Below are positions 25,319 through 34,439 of a DNA stretch of 64,000 nt, piece by piece. Where the stretch lies: contig JAFXXH010000004.1 in the NCBI GenBank assembly GCA_017542425.1, forward strand, positions 1-64,000. The letters run 5' to 3'. The translations under genes and the position numbers were made by a program. The notes under the pieces were generated by a model. The model was not told where the DNA came from. It searched no databases and worked only from the letters and a program-made list of their open reading frames with translations. The stretch's first letter is position 1. Every line of letters starts with the position of its first letter. The stretch comes from Oscillospiraceae bacterium. Lineage in GTDB: Bacteria; Bacillota; Clostridia; Oscillospirales; Oscillospiraceae.

Positions 25319-26905
25319 ATGAAGCTGTTTGGAAACCGATCCGGCAAGCACACCGCGCAGCGGACGGACAAAACGCCGTACCGTCCCACGCGGACGGAGG
25401 AAGCCCGGCCCCGGGAGATCGCCCCGGAGCAGCCCAGGCGGGAGATGTTCGAACTGAACCCTTCTGCGGAAGCGCCCAGGACCCGCTCCGCCCCCGTCGC
25501 CCCGCCGGAGCCGAAGCCCGACGTACAGTTCACCTTCGTGGAGCCGGAGGGACCCATCTCCGTCTCCCAGATCGACAGCGAGGCCGAGTTTGAGGCCGAG
25601 ACCCCGCCCCCGCGCAAGAAGCGCCGCTTTGGGAAGGGCCTGCTGGTCTACATCCTGGTCTTCCTGGTCCTCTCCGTGGCCGCCCTGGGCGTGTTCTGGT
25701 ACTGGCTGGACAACTACGAGCTGGGCCGCCCCCAGCGCACCATGGAAAACTACCTGAGCGCGGCGGACAGTGCCTATTGGGAGAACTTTCTGCGCACGTC
25801 CGGCGTGGAGCAGGGGCTGCTGGACAGCCTGGACCTGGAGGACACGTCTTATTTTAAGAAGGTGGACCTCTACACGGACGAGACCCCGGTCTTCGGCATT
25901 CGCTTCGGGGATCGGGAGATGCTGCTCACCAGCCTCAGGCCGGGCCGGGCGCTGCCCTTCGGCCAGACCACCTGGGACGTGGACAAGGTGGAGCTGGTGC
26001 GCAGCGGCCTGGTGGTCTACGCGCCCCCCGGCGCGCAGCTCCTGGTGGACGGCCAGCCGGTGGCCGAGGACTGCCTGACGCAGCCCAACGCCCAGAAGCT
26101 GAGCCTGAACCCGCTGGAGCAGTCCCGGACCGACATCCCCGGCCTGGACCGCTATGAGATCGACTACATCTACAGCGACGAGCGGTTGCGCGTGCTCGAC
26201 GCGGCGGGGAACGAACTGCCCCTGAGCCAGCGTCGGGGCAAGCGCTACTACTACGCCCCCCTGAGCCGGACCTACACGGTGGAAGCTCCCCTGGACGCCA
26301 CGGTGACGGCCAACGGCGTGGTCCTGAGCGAGGCCAACGCCACGGTCAGCACCGCGCCCATGGCCGACTTCGAGGGCCTGGAGACCTGGATCGACCCGCT
26401 GCCCGTGGTCACCCGCTACGAACTGGAAAACCTGCTGATGGAGCCGGAGCTGATGGCCTACAACGCCGACGGCGCGCTGAGCGTCCTGCAGGACGGGGAC
26501 CACTACCTGGTCTCTCTGAGCGCGGACGAGACCTTCACGGAGGAAGTGCGCCAGCGGGTGCTGGACGCCTTTGACGCCTACATCGCCTTCAGCGGCAACC
26601 GCAACGCCAACCTGAACGCCAACTACGCCCGCTACAACAGCTTCCTGGTCCCCGAAAGCATCGCTGCGGACCGGGCAAGCAAGGCTTTGGACAGCCTGCT
26701 CTGGGTCAAGGGCAGGGATACGGCCCTGGAGTCCCAGCAGCTCACCAGCGTGCTGCGCTACGGCGAGGACTGCTTCACCGCCCGCATCGACTACGCCATG
26801 CAGACGGACACGGAGGTGCAGGACAACAGCATCCTGATGATCTTCGTCCGCTACAACGACGGCTGGAGCATCGTCAACATTCTGAACAAGACCACGGCGG
26901 TCTGA
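25319..26905 (+). CDS. Unknown single-pass membrane protein
   Basis: A 528-residue protein that I do not recognise. Residues 1-100 are hydrophilic, rich in Pro, Glu and Arg and likely disordered and cytoplasmic. KKRRFGKG marks the inside edge of one transmembrane segment (about 105-127), and the remaining 400 residues lie outside. They contain Tyr/Asp-rich beta-like stretches (for example RRGKRYYYAPLSRTYTVEA) and a C-terminal region that resembles NTF2-like or DUF4878-type folds only loosely. It starts 16 bases after the glycosidase gene and is surely co-transcribed. Confidence 0.7.
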   Translation: MKLFGNRSGKHTAQRTDKTPYRPTRTEEARPREIAPEQPRREMFELNPSAEAPRTRSAPVAPPEPKPDVQFTFVEPEGPISVSQIDSEAEFEAETPPPRKKRRFGKGLLVYILVFLVLSVAALGVFWYWLDNYELGRPQRTMENYLSAADSAYWENFLRTSGVEQGLLDSLDLEDTSYFKKVDLYTDETPVFGIRFGDREMLLTSLRPGRALPFGQTTWDVDKVELVRSGLVVYAPPGAQLLVDGQPVAEDCLTQPNAQKLSLNPLEQSRTDIPGLDRYEIDYIYSDERLRVLDAAGNELPLSQRRGKRYYYAPLSRTYTVEAPLDATVTANGVVLSEANATVSTAPMADFEGLETWIDPLPVVTRYELENLLMEPELMAYNADGALSVLQDGDHYLVSLSADETFTEEVRQRVLDAFDAYIAFSGNRNANLNANYARYNSFLVPESIAADRASKALDSLLWVKGRDTALESQQLTSVLRYGEDCFTARIDYAMQTDTEVQDNSILMIFVRYNDGWSIVNILNKTTAV

Positions 26906-26910
26906 ACCCA

Positions 26911-26981
26911 GCGCCGCCGGGCGCGGGAGCGGCAGAACAGTCAGCCGCTTCCGTGCCCGGCGGTGTGTCGTTTTTCCCGGT
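26911..26981 (+). terminator. Terminator after the unknown membrane protein
   Basis: CGCCGCCGGGC ... AGCGGC pairs with GCCGCT ... GCCCGGCGGTG and is followed by TCGTTTTT. A further hairpin AAATCGCCC/GGGCGATTT lies at about 26989-27012. Confidence 0.7.
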
Positions 26982-27034
26982 CGTAAAAAAATCGCCCCGG
27001 CGCGGGCGATTTCGCGGAAAAATAACGATAGCTC

Positions 27035-27390
27035 TTGCAATTTGCTTTTTTTCTAGGTATAATCGTACTAAGCCGAAACGCAAAGGCGGGCAGGCCCTGG
27101 GGCGCGCCAACACCCCAAGGCCCTGTGAAGAGTAACATACCTACTCAGCACAACGAATTGAATCATCCGCGCCACGCCCTTATTATACCCGTTTCCCTCC
27201 CCCATTGCAAGGGGAGAGCGTGAGACGTGTCTTGTGCTGCGCTTTGATTTTTCAAAACGGTGTTGAGTGACTTTCCTTACTCAACGCCGTTTTTGCGTCT
27301 TCGGCGGGCTTTGGCGGGGCGGGCGCTGCGGCGTCCGCTCCAAAGCCCGCCGAAGAAACGGCAAAAATCAAAGAAGGAGCGTGGACAAAG
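27035..27390 (+). promoter_or_regulatory. Tandem promoters and structured attenuator leader of LRR2
   Basis: P1 is TTGCAA (27035-27040)-17-TATAAT (27058-27063). P2 is TTGAAT (27158-27163)-17-TATTAT (27181-27186). Downstream of P1 the RNA has AAGCCGAAACGCAAAGGC, a long stem (27093-27122) and a GAGTA/TACTC hairpin. A CTCCCC/GGGGAG hairpin follows P2. At 27254-27294 lies an intrinsic terminator (AAAACGGTGTTGAGT paired with ACTCAACGCCGTTTTT), then a large TTCGGCGGGCTTTGG/CCAAAGCCCGCCGAA stem (27300-27354) before the ribosome binding site. The same leader, with compensatory changes in the stem, precedes LRR3. It matches no riboswitch class I could name. Confidence 0.75.
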
Positions 27391-29457
27391 GTGAAAAAAG
27401 TATGGGCCGTTCTCCTGGCGGCGGCGCTGCTGCTGGCGCTGGCGGCGCCCGCCGTGGCGGCGGACACCGTGGCCAGCGGGGCCTGCGGCGATGACCTGAC
27501 CTGGACATTGGACAGCGAGGGGAAACTGACCATCAGCGGAACGGGTGAGATGTGGGATTTTGCGTTTATTGGCGCGATGGGAGAGAACATTATCCGTGCT
27601 CCGTGGAATTCGTGGTATTTCGAGAATTCCTACCCCAACCCAACAGCGGAGATCCAACCCGGGGTGACAAGCGTGGGAGATTATGCGTTCGAATACCCTT
27701 TTACAAGCGTCACAATTCCGGCCAGCGTGACGCGCATCGGAGTGGGGGCGTTCTCCGGGACGATGAACATCCAGGTGGCCAGCGGAAATCCAACCTATTC
27801 TGATGTGGACGGTATCCTGTTCAGCCGGGACGGAACGGTGCTGTATGCGTATCCGGGCGGAAGAGACGCGGATGCGTATACGGTCCCGGACGGCGTCACG
27901 AGCATTGGGGACCGTGCGTTCTCTGCCTGCAGGGGCCTTCGGAGCGTTACGATTCCGGACTGTGTGACGAGCATCGGGGACTACGCATTCTATTGGTGTT
28001 GGAGCCTCACTGATATGGTGTTCCCAAACAGCGTGACGGGCATCGGGGACTATACATTCTGTGCCTGCAGCAATTTGGCGAGCATCACTATACCGGACAG
28101 TGTGGAAAGCATCGGAGGCAGTGCATTCGCTGCCTGCGAATATTTGGAGAACATTCATGTCACAAATGACAATCCGTTTTTCTCAGAACAGAATGGGATT
28201 CTGTTCAGCCGGGACGCTGCGGTAATATATTGTTACCCGAATGGAAAAGAAGCAGAAGGATATACAATACCAGAAACTGTGAAAAGCATTGGGGACGGTG
28301 CGTTCTCTGGCTGCCAGAATCTGACAAGTATTATGATTCCGGACAGCGTGACGAGCATTGGAGACGATGCGTTCTTTAACTGTTACAACCTGACAAGCAT
28401 TACCATACCCGATGGTGTGACAAGAATTGGATGCCGTGCGTTCTATTGGTGCAGTAGCTTGACGAGCGTGACGATTCCGGACAGCGTGACAAGCATCGGC
28501 GAAGAGGCCTTCTCCGGCTGCGGCCTGACGAGCGTGACAATCCCGAACAGCGTGACGAGCATTGGGGACTATGCGTTTTATTGGTGTAGCAGACTAACGA
28601 GTATCACGATACCGGACAGTGTGACGAGCATTGGGGACTATGCGTTCGCTAACTGTGGTTGTTTGGAGGACATTTATGTCGCAAACAGCAATCAGTTTTT
28701 TTCAGATTTGGATGGCGTTCTGTTCAGCTGGGACGCAACAGTAATATACTGTTATCCGGCGGGGAAAGATGCAGAAGTGTATACAATACCAGACACAGTG
28801 ACAAGCATTGGAAATAGTGCATTCTATAGGTGCTACTTGGAGAGCATTACAATACCAGACGGTGTGACGAACATCGGAGACAGTGCATTCTCTTGTAGCA
28901 GCAGCCTGACGAGTGTTACGATTCCAAGCGGCGTGACGAGCATCGGAGACAGAACATTCTATGGGTGCTACAATTTGACGAGCGTTTCGATCCCGGAGAG
29001 CGTGACGAGTATTGGAGCCTTGGCGTTCATTCTTTATGAGGGATACTATGAGGGATACCGCCTGACCGATGTCTACTACGGCGGTACGCAGCAGCAGTGG
29101 GACGCCATTTCCATTGCGACTGGCAACGACGAGCTTCTCAACGCTACCATCCACTTTTTGGGTAACGCATCGGATGCTCCGATTGGTCCGGCAGAAATCT
29201 GTGGAACGGGAGACAGCCTAGAGGCGTGGGTTTTGCTGTCTGCCCCGGAGGACAGCGACATGACTGTGTACGGGGCGTACTATGCTGTGGATGGGCGCTT
29301 GCTTGGCTTGACCAGAGTGTCTGTTCCTGCGAGCACAAACACCATGACGTCCTTTTCTTTTGCTGACGGCACAAGTCTCTCCATCTTTGCTACAGACGAA
29401 CGTTCCGGCGCACCGCTCTGCGACAGCGTAACGATCCTTCGCCCCGGCGAAACCTGA
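27391..29457 (+). CDS. BspA-like leucine-rich-repeat surface protein 2
   Basis: A 688-residue secreted protein beginning at a GTG codon (MKKVWAVLLAAALLLALAAP, cleavage after AVAA). It opens with the same TWTLDSEGKLTISGTG module as LRR1, followed by roughly 20 LRR_5 repeats interrupted by three short insert units (for example DVDGILFSRDGTVLYAYPGG), and a C-terminal region from about 600 (EAWVLLSAPEDSDMTVYGAY) that resembles a beta-sandwich linker domain of surface proteins. No stalk domain or sorting signal. The coding DNA is visibly less GC-rich than its neighbours. Likely adhesin or environmental-contact protein (inference). Confidence 0.86.
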   Translation: MKKVWAVLLAAALLLALAAPAVAADTVASGACGDDLTWTLDSEGKLTISGTGEMWDFAFIGAMGENIIRAPWNSWYFENSYPNPTAEIQPGVTSVGDYAFEYPFTSVTIPASVTRIGVGAFSGTMNIQVASGNPTYSDVDGILFSRDGTVLYAYPGGRDADAYTVPDGVTSIGDRAFSACRGLRSVTIPDCVTSIGDYAFYWCWSLTDMVFPNSVTGIGDYTFCACSNLASITIPDSVESIGGSAFAACEYLENIHVTNDNPFFSEQNGILFSRDAAVIYCYPNGKEAEGYTIPETVKSIGDGAFSGCQNLTSIMIPDSVTSIGDDAFFNCYNLTSITIPDGVTRIGCRAFYWCSSLTSVTIPDSVTSIGEEAFSGCGLTSVTIPNSVTSIGDYAFYWCSRLTSITIPDSVTSIGDYAFANCGCLEDIYVANSNQFFSDLDGVLFSWDATVIYCYPAGKDAEVYTIPDTVTSIGNSAFYRCYLESITIPDGVTNIGDSAFSCSSSLTSVTIPSGVTSIGDRTFYGCYNLTSVSIPESVTSIGALAFILYEGYYEGYRLTDVYYGGTQQQWDAISIATGNDELLNATIHFLGNASDAPIGPAEICGTGDSLEAWVLLSAPEDSDMTVYGAYYAVDGRLLGLTRVSVPASTNTMTSFSFADGTSLSIFATDERSGAPLCDSVTILRPGET

Positions 29458-29635
29458 GCTGCACAGAAAGCTTCCCATACCCCGCGTACCAAATTCTGGC
29501 TGCCAGAGGAAATGCGCATATGCTTTCCTTGCGGGGTATGTCGCTCCTGACATCTTAGCCAGAATCCAAATTTTGGCAGGGTGCGCTTCCCGGCGCTTGC
29601 GCGGGGCAGCGCGCCGTTTTTGCGCGCAAACCCCC

Positions 29636-29664
29636 TTGCGAAACGCCGCGAAAGCGGGTATACT
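29636..29664 (+). promoter_or_regulatory. Promoter of malic enzyme
   Basis: TTGCGA (29636-29641), 17 bases, TATACT (29659-29664). Between the LRR2 stop and this promoter is an imperfect ATTCTGGCT/AGCCAGAAT stem (about 29492-29557), which may end LRR2 transcription. Confidence 0.7.
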
Positions 29665-29701
29665 GACCAGAGCAACATAAGAACGAAAGGAAGCGCCCGC
29701 C

Positions 29702-30880
29702 ATGACCCAAATCGCGGAAGAGAGCCTGCAGCTGCACTATGAGACCCGCGGGAAGATCGAGGTGATCTCCCGCCTCCCGGTGAAGACGAAGGAAGACCTG
29801 TCCCTGGCCTATACCCCCGGCGTGGCCCAGCCCTGCCTGGAGATCCAGCGGGACCCGGACCTGAGCTACGCCCTGACCCGGCGCTGGAACCTCTGCCTGG
29901 TGGTGACCGACGGCAGCGCCGTCCTGGGCCTGGGGGACATCGGCCCGGAGGCGGGGATGCCCGTCATGGAGGGCAAATGCGTTCTGTTCAAGGAGTTCGG
30001 CGGGGTGGACGCTTTCCCCCTGTGCATCAGGAGCAAGGACGTGGACGAGATCGTGCGCACCATTGCCCTGATCTCCGGCTCCTTCGGCGGCGTGAACCTG
30101 GAGGACATCTCCGCGCCCCGCTGTTTTGAGATCGAGGACAAGCTGAAACAGTGCTGCGACATTCCGATTTTCCACGACGACCAGCACGGCACCGCCGTCA
30201 TCACCCTGGCGGGCCTGAGCAACGCCCTGAAGCTGGTGGGCAAGCGACGGGAGGACGTGCGCGTGGTCATCAACGGCGCGGGGGCGGCGGCCATCGCCAT
30301 CTGCCGCCTGCTGCTGCGCGCCGGTTTTGCGGACATCACCCTCTGCGACCGCAGCGGGGCCATCTACGAGGGCCGGGCGCGGGGCATGAACCCGGTGAAG
30401 GAGGAAATGGCCCGGCGCACGAACCGTGCGCGGCGGCAGGGGAGCCTGGCGGAGGTGCTGGTCGGCGCGGACGTGTTCATCGGCGTCTCCGCCCCCGGCG
30501 TGGTGACGGCGGACATGGTGCGCACGATGAACCGGGACGCCGTGGTCTTCGCCTGCGCCAACCCCACGCCGGAGATCTTCCCCGACGAGGCCAAGGCCGG
30601 CGGGGCCAGCGTCGTGGCCACGGGCCGCAGCGACTATCCCAACCAGATCAACAATGTGCTGGCCTTCCCCGGCATTTTCCGTGGGGCCTTCGACGTGCGG
30701 GCGCGGGAGATCAACGAGGAGATGAAAATGGCCGCCGCCGCAGCCCTGGCGGGCCTGATCTCCGAAGAAGAACGCAGCGCGGACTACATCATCCCCGCCG
30801 CTTTCGACCCCAGAGTCGGCCCGGCCGTGGCTCAGGCCGTGGCCCAGGCGGCCAGAGACACCGGCGTGGCCCGGCTGTGA
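29702..30880 (+). CDS. NAD(P)-dependent malic enzyme
   Basis: A 392-residue short-form malic enzyme, which decarboxylates malate to pyruvate. The N-terminal catalytic domain has AYTPGVAQPC, GLGDIGPEAGMPVMEGK and the metal-binding FHDDQHGTA. The Rossmann domain has NGAGAAAIAI. The length matches the bacterial MaeA/YtsJ-type enzymes of fermentative clostridia. Single-gene transcript with its own promoter and terminator. Cofactor preference cannot be read from sequence with confidence. Confidence 0.93.
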   Translation: MTQIAEESLQLHYETRGKIEVISRLPVKTKEDLSLAYTPGVAQPCLEIQRDPDLSYALTRRWNLCLVVTDGSAVLGLGDIGPEAGMPVMEGKCVLFKEFGGVDAFPLCIRSKDVDEIVRTIALISGSFGGVNLEDISAPRCFEIEDKLKQCCDIPIFHDDQHGTAVITLAGLSNALKLVGKRREDVRVVINGAGAAAIAICRLLLRAGFADITLCDRSGAIYEGRARGMNPVKEEMARRTNRARRQGSLAEVLVGADVFIGVSAPGVVTADMVRTMNRDAVVFACANPTPEIFPDEAKAGGASVVATGRSDYPNQINNVLAFPGIFRGAFDVRAREINEEMKMAAAAALAGLISEEERSADYIIPAAFDPRVGPAVAQAVAQAARDTGVARL

Positions 30881-30904
30881 GGCCCATTGCACCGGGAAGC
30901 CCCT

Positions 30905-30938
30905 GCACGGGCGGGCAGACAAGCCCGCCCGTGCTTTC
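30905..30938 (+). terminator. Terminator of malic enzyme
   Basis: GCACGGGCGGGC (30905-30916) pairs perfectly with GCCCGCCCGTGC, followed by TTT. Confidence 0.75.
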
Positions 30939-30981
30939 CGTCTGCGCGAAGCAAAAGACAGGAGACCAGGGAGGAAGCGCC

Positions 30982-31452
30982 ATGCTGGAAACAAAACGCC
31001 TGAGACTCTACCCCGCCAGCCGGGCACAGATGGAAGCGGCCATTGCCGCCGCGCCCGCGGCGGAGCTGCAAGCGGCCTATGCCGAGATGCTGGCGGGCTG
31101 CCTGACCCACCCGGATCAGTGGGAATGGTATGCCATGTGGAGGATCGAGCGCAAGGACGGCGCGTGCGTCGGCGATCTCTGCTTCAAAGGTCTGACCCCC
31201 GCCGCCACCGCCGAGATCGGCTACGGCATTCTGGAAGCATACCAGGGGCAGGGCTACGCCACGGAGGCGGTGCAGGCCGCGGCGACCTGGGCGCTGTCCC
31301 ACCCGGCGCTCCGGGCGGTGGAGGCCGAGACGGAGCCGGACAACGCCGCCTCCCGGCGCGTCCTGGCCAAGTGCGGTTTTATGCCCACCGGGGAAACCGG
31401 CGCGGAGGGCCCGCGCTTTGCCCTGCAACGAAACATGAAACCGTCTGCGTGA
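30982..31452 (+). CDS. GNAT family N-acetyltransferase
   Basis: A 156-residue acetyltransferase of the RimJ/RimL-like group. The acetyl-CoA loop GYGILEAYQGQGYATEAV and the EPDNAASRRVLAKCGF motif are clear. The ATG at 30982 follows AGGGAGGAAG. A much longer frame covers this stretch, but its upstream part only shadows malic enzyme in another frame. Substrate unknown. Confidence 0.88.
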   Translation: MLETKRLRLYPASRAQMEAAIAAAPAAELQAAYAEMLAGCLTHPDQWEWYAMWRIERKDGACVGDLCFKGLTPAATAEIGYGILEAYQGQGYATEAVQAAATWALSHPALRAVEAETEPDNAASRRVLAKCGFMPTGETGAEGPRFALQRNMKPSA

Positions 31453-31457
31453 GCCCC

Positions 31458-31522
31458 TTACAAAACTGTCACATGCCTGTCATCCCAGGCGATTGCGCCG
31501 CCGCCCCGGGCTGCGGTACAAT
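31458..31522 (+). promoter_or_regulatory. Promoter and BceR-like operator of the ABC transporter operon
   Basis: TTACA-AAAC-TGTCA (31458-31471) fits the TNACA-N4-TGTAA inverted repeat bound by BceR-type regulators with one mismatch; a second TGTCA follows at 31479. Downstream, TTGCGC (31493-31498)-18-TACAAT (31517-31522) is a plausible core promoter. The operon encodes a BceRS-type pair, so autoregulation is likely. Confidence 0.5.
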
Positions 31523-31555
31523 CGGAGCATCCAAAGAAACGGGAGGGAAACCGTT

Positions 31556-32311
31556 ATGACGATGCTGGAAGTACGGGACCTGGAGAAGACCTATTCCGGG
31601 CGCTTCGGGGCCAATCCGGTCCGGGCGCTGAAAGGCGTCAGCTTTTCGGTGGAGGCCGGGGAGTATGTGGCCATCATGGGCGAGTCCGGCTCCGGGAAAA
31701 CCACGCTGCTGAACATCCTGGCCACGCTGGACCGGCCCACCGGGGGCAGCGTCCTGTTGGACGGGCGGGACCTGGCGGGGCTGAAGGACAGCGCCCTGGC
31801 CGCGTTCCGCCGGGAGAACCTGGGCTTTGTGTTCCAGGAGTTCAACCTGCTGGACACCTTCACCCTGCGGGACAACATCCTGCTGCCCCTGGTGCTGGGC
31901 GGGAAAAACGCCGATGAGCTGGGGAAGCGGCTGGAGCCGGTGGCGGCCTCCCTGGGTATCACCGAGCTTCTGCACAAATACCCCTGGGAGGTCTCCGGCG
32001 GCCAGAAGCAGCGCGCCGCCGTGGCCCGGGCGCTCATCACCCGGCCCCGGCTGCTCCTGGCCGACGAGCCCACCGGCGCGCTGGACTCCCAGTCCGCCTC
32101 CGAGCTGCTGCGGGTCTTCTCCCGCCTGAACGGGGAGGGGCAGACCATCCTGATGGTGACCCACTCCATTGACGCGGCCTCCCACGCCAGGCGGGTGCTG
32201 TTCATCCGGGACGGCGTGGTCTTCCACCAGCTCTACCGGGGCGAGGGGAGCAACGAGGCCCTGTATCAGAAGATCGCCGACACCCTGACCATGCTGCGGA
32301 CGGGGAGGTGA
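31556..32311 (+). CDS. Bce-type ABC transporter, ATP-binding protein
   Basis: A 251-residue ATPase of the MacB/BceA group: Walker A GESGSGKTT, signature VSGGQKQR, Walker B LLLADEPTGALD, H-loop THSI. The start at 31556 follows AGGGAGGGAAA. It works with the FtsX-type permease encoded next. Transporters of this type confer resistance to cell-wall-active peptides such as bacitracin and also act as sensors for the paired kinase. Confidence 0.92.
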   Translation: MTMLEVRDLEKTYSGRFGANPVRALKGVSFSVEAGEYVAIMGESGSGKTTLLNILATLDRPTGGSVLLDGRDLAGLKDSALAAFRRENLGFVFQEFNLLDTFTLRDNILLPLVLGGKNADELGKRLEPVAASLGITELLHKYPWEVSGGQKQRAAVARALITRPRLLLADEPTGALDSQSASELLRVFSRLNGEGQTILMVTHSIDAASHARRVLFIRDGVVFHQLYRGEGSNEALYQKIADTLTMLRTGR

Positions 32312-32317
32312 GGCGGG

Positions 32318-34375
32318 ATGAAACACAGCGTCTATGCCCGCATCGCCGCCGCCACCGTCCGGGCCAACCCGCGCCTGTACGTCCCCCGCGTCCTGGCGGA
32401 GGCGGGGCTGCTGGGCTGCTTTTACATCCTCTACACCCTCTCCCGGGACCAGCGCCTGGCGGAAGCCCTGGGCGGGTCCTATCTCCCCACGATGATGGGC
32501 ATGGGGACGGTGGTGATCGGGCTGCTGTCGGGCATTTTGATCTTGTACATCAGCCGCTTCCTGATGAAGCAGCGGACCGGGGCCTACGGGCTGTATAACG
32601 TGCTGGGCATGGAAAAGCGCCATATCATCCGGGTGCTGTTTTCCGAGTCCCTGTTCACGTCCCTGCCCTCGCTGCTGCTGGGCCTGGGCTTCGGGGTGCT
32701 GTTCTATAAGCTTTCCTCTCTGCTGATCTGCCGGATGCTCCGCTCCGGGCCCGTGGCGGGCTTCTATTATCTCAGCGCCCCCACGCTGCTCTTCCCGGCC
32801 CTGCTGTTTCTGGCCCTGGACTTCCTGGCCTTCCTGACCGGGAGCCTGAGCATCGCCCGGATGAAGCCGGTGGAGCTGCTGGCCCAGCAGCACAAGGGGG
32901 AGACGGAGCCGCGGGTGAAGTGGCCCCTGCTGGCGCTGGGGATTCTGACCCTGGGGGCGGGCTACGGCATCGCCCTGAGCGACCAAAGCCCCTTGCAGGC
33001 CATCTTCCTGTTTTTCGCGGCGGTGATCCTGGTCATCGTCGGCACCTACTGTCTCTTCGTCAGCGGCACGACCTTCGTGCTGAAACGCCTGAGACAAAAC
33101 CGGCGCTACTATTATCAAAAGCGCCATATGCCCGCCGTGGCGGGGCTGCTGTTCCGCATGAAGCGCAACGCCGTGGGCCTGGCCTCCATCGCAATCCTGG
33201 CCACCGGGGTGGTGGTGATGCTCTCCACCACCGTCAGCCTCTACAGCGGCGTGCAGGACACCATGGAGGCCAACTACCCCCGCCAGCTCTATCTCTCCGC
33301 CTATCAGGTCGAGGACGGCGAGATCCGCCACGTCCCCTTCGACACGCTGCAGGCCGTGGTGAGCGAGGCGGCGGCGGAATACGGCCTTGCCGTCCAGGAC
33401 GAGGAACAGACGGATATGCTGACCGTGTCCTATCTGTTCCGGGACGACACGCTGCTGACGCGGACGGAGGCGGAGGGCGGCTGGGACCTGGAGGAACTCA
33501 CCGGCGCGATTTTCATCACCGAGGATACCTATACCCGCCTCAAAGGCCAGACCTACATCAGCACGGACCGGCGCCGCCTGGACCTGGACGCGGACGAGAT
33601 CGCCTTCTGCCGCATCTATTCCACCGTCCGCAGCCTGTCTGAGGTGCCGGAGACCCTGACCATCGGCGGCAAGCCCTTCCGGGTGAAGGAGACCATTTCC
33701 TATTTCCCGGTCAGCAGCAACATGGGGGCCATGGTGGACGTGATCGGCGTGGTGGTGGCGGACCAGACGGTGCTGGACGGCATATACCGGGCGCAGAAGG
33801 TGGGCTACGGGGACTACGCCTCGGAGTACGCCAACCGGATTGGCGTCAGCTTTGCCGACGAGGAAGCCGTCAGCGCCGTGGGGGAGGCCTTCAGCCAGAC
33901 CGTGGTGGAAACGCTGCGGAAAGCCTGCCCCGGCGAACTCAGCTATACGCTGGACACGAAATGGGAGAGCTTTCACAACACCCTGGACATGTACGGCACC
34001 TTCCTGTTCCTGGGGCTTCTGCTGGGCTTCGTCTGCCTGTTCTCCACGGTGCTGGTGATCTACTACAAGCAGATCGCCGAGGGCTACGAGGACCGGGCGC
34101 GCTTTCAGATCATGGAGAAGGTGGGCATGGAGCCAAAGGAGGTCCGGGAGACCATCGGTACCCAACTGCGCTTGCAGTTCTTCCTCCCGCTGGCCACGGC
34201 GGCGGTCCACACGGCGGTGGCCTTTCCCATCCTGCTGAAACTGCTGAAAATCTTGATGCTGAGCAACACCGGACTGTTCGTGCTTTGCACCCTGGCCACC
34301 TTCGCCGTCTTCTCCCTGGTCTATGTGGCGGTGTACCAGTTGACGGCCAGGACCTATTATCAAATCGTACACTAA
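32318..34375 (+). CDS. Bce-type ABC transporter, FtsX-like permease
   Basis: A 685-residue permease with about ten transmembrane segments and a large extracellular domain (about residues 310-520) between segments 7 and 8, the layout of BceB-type peptide-sensing permeases. FtsX-like cores lie near residues 60-150 and 560-660. Seven bases separate it from the ATPase gene. Ligand unknown; a lipid II-targeting peptide antibiotic is the family expectation. Confidence 0.9.
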   Translation: MKHSVYARIAAATVRANPRLYVPRVLAEAGLLGCFYILYTLSRDQRLAEALGGSYLPTMMGMGTVVIGLLSGILILYISRFLMKQRTGAYGLYNVLGMEKRHIIRVLFSESLFTSLPSLLLGLGFGVLFYKLSSLLICRMLRSGPVAGFYYLSAPTLLFPALLFLALDFLAFLTGSLSIARMKPVELLAQQHKGETEPRVKWPLLALGILTLGAGYGIALSDQSPLQAIFLFFAAVILVIVGTYCLFVSGTTFVLKRLRQNRRYYYQKRHMPAVAGLLFRMKRNAVGLASIAILATGVVVMLSTTVSLYSGVQDTMEANYPRQLYLSAYQVEDGEIRHVPFDTLQAVVSEAAAEYGLAVQDEEQTDMLTVSYLFRDDTLLTRTEAEGGWDLEELTGAIFITEDTYTRLKGQTYISTDRRRLDLDADEIAFCRIYSTVRSLSEVPETLTIGGKPFRVKETISYFPVSSNMGAMVDVIGVVVADQTVLDGIYRAQKVGYGDYASEYANRIGVSFADEEAVSAVGEAFSQTVVETLRKACPGELSYTLDTKWESFHNTLDMYGTFLFLGLLLGFVCLFSTVLVIYYKQIAEGYEDRARFQIMEKVGMEPKEVRETIGTQLRLQFFLPLATAAVHTAVAFPILLKLLKILMLSNTGLFVLCTLATFAVFSLVYVAVYQLTARTYYQIVH

Positions 34376-34439
34376 AAAGGGGCACAAAACCGCCGGACCC
34401 GTTCCGACGGTTTGCGCCCTGTGTGGGGAGGCTTTGGAG

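Noticed and set aside
27064-27150. c-di-AMP (ydaO) riboswitch before LRR2
   Set aside because: GCCGAAACGCAAAGGCGGG recalls its first block, but the later GGGGUGAAUC-type block and pseudoknot partners could not be found.
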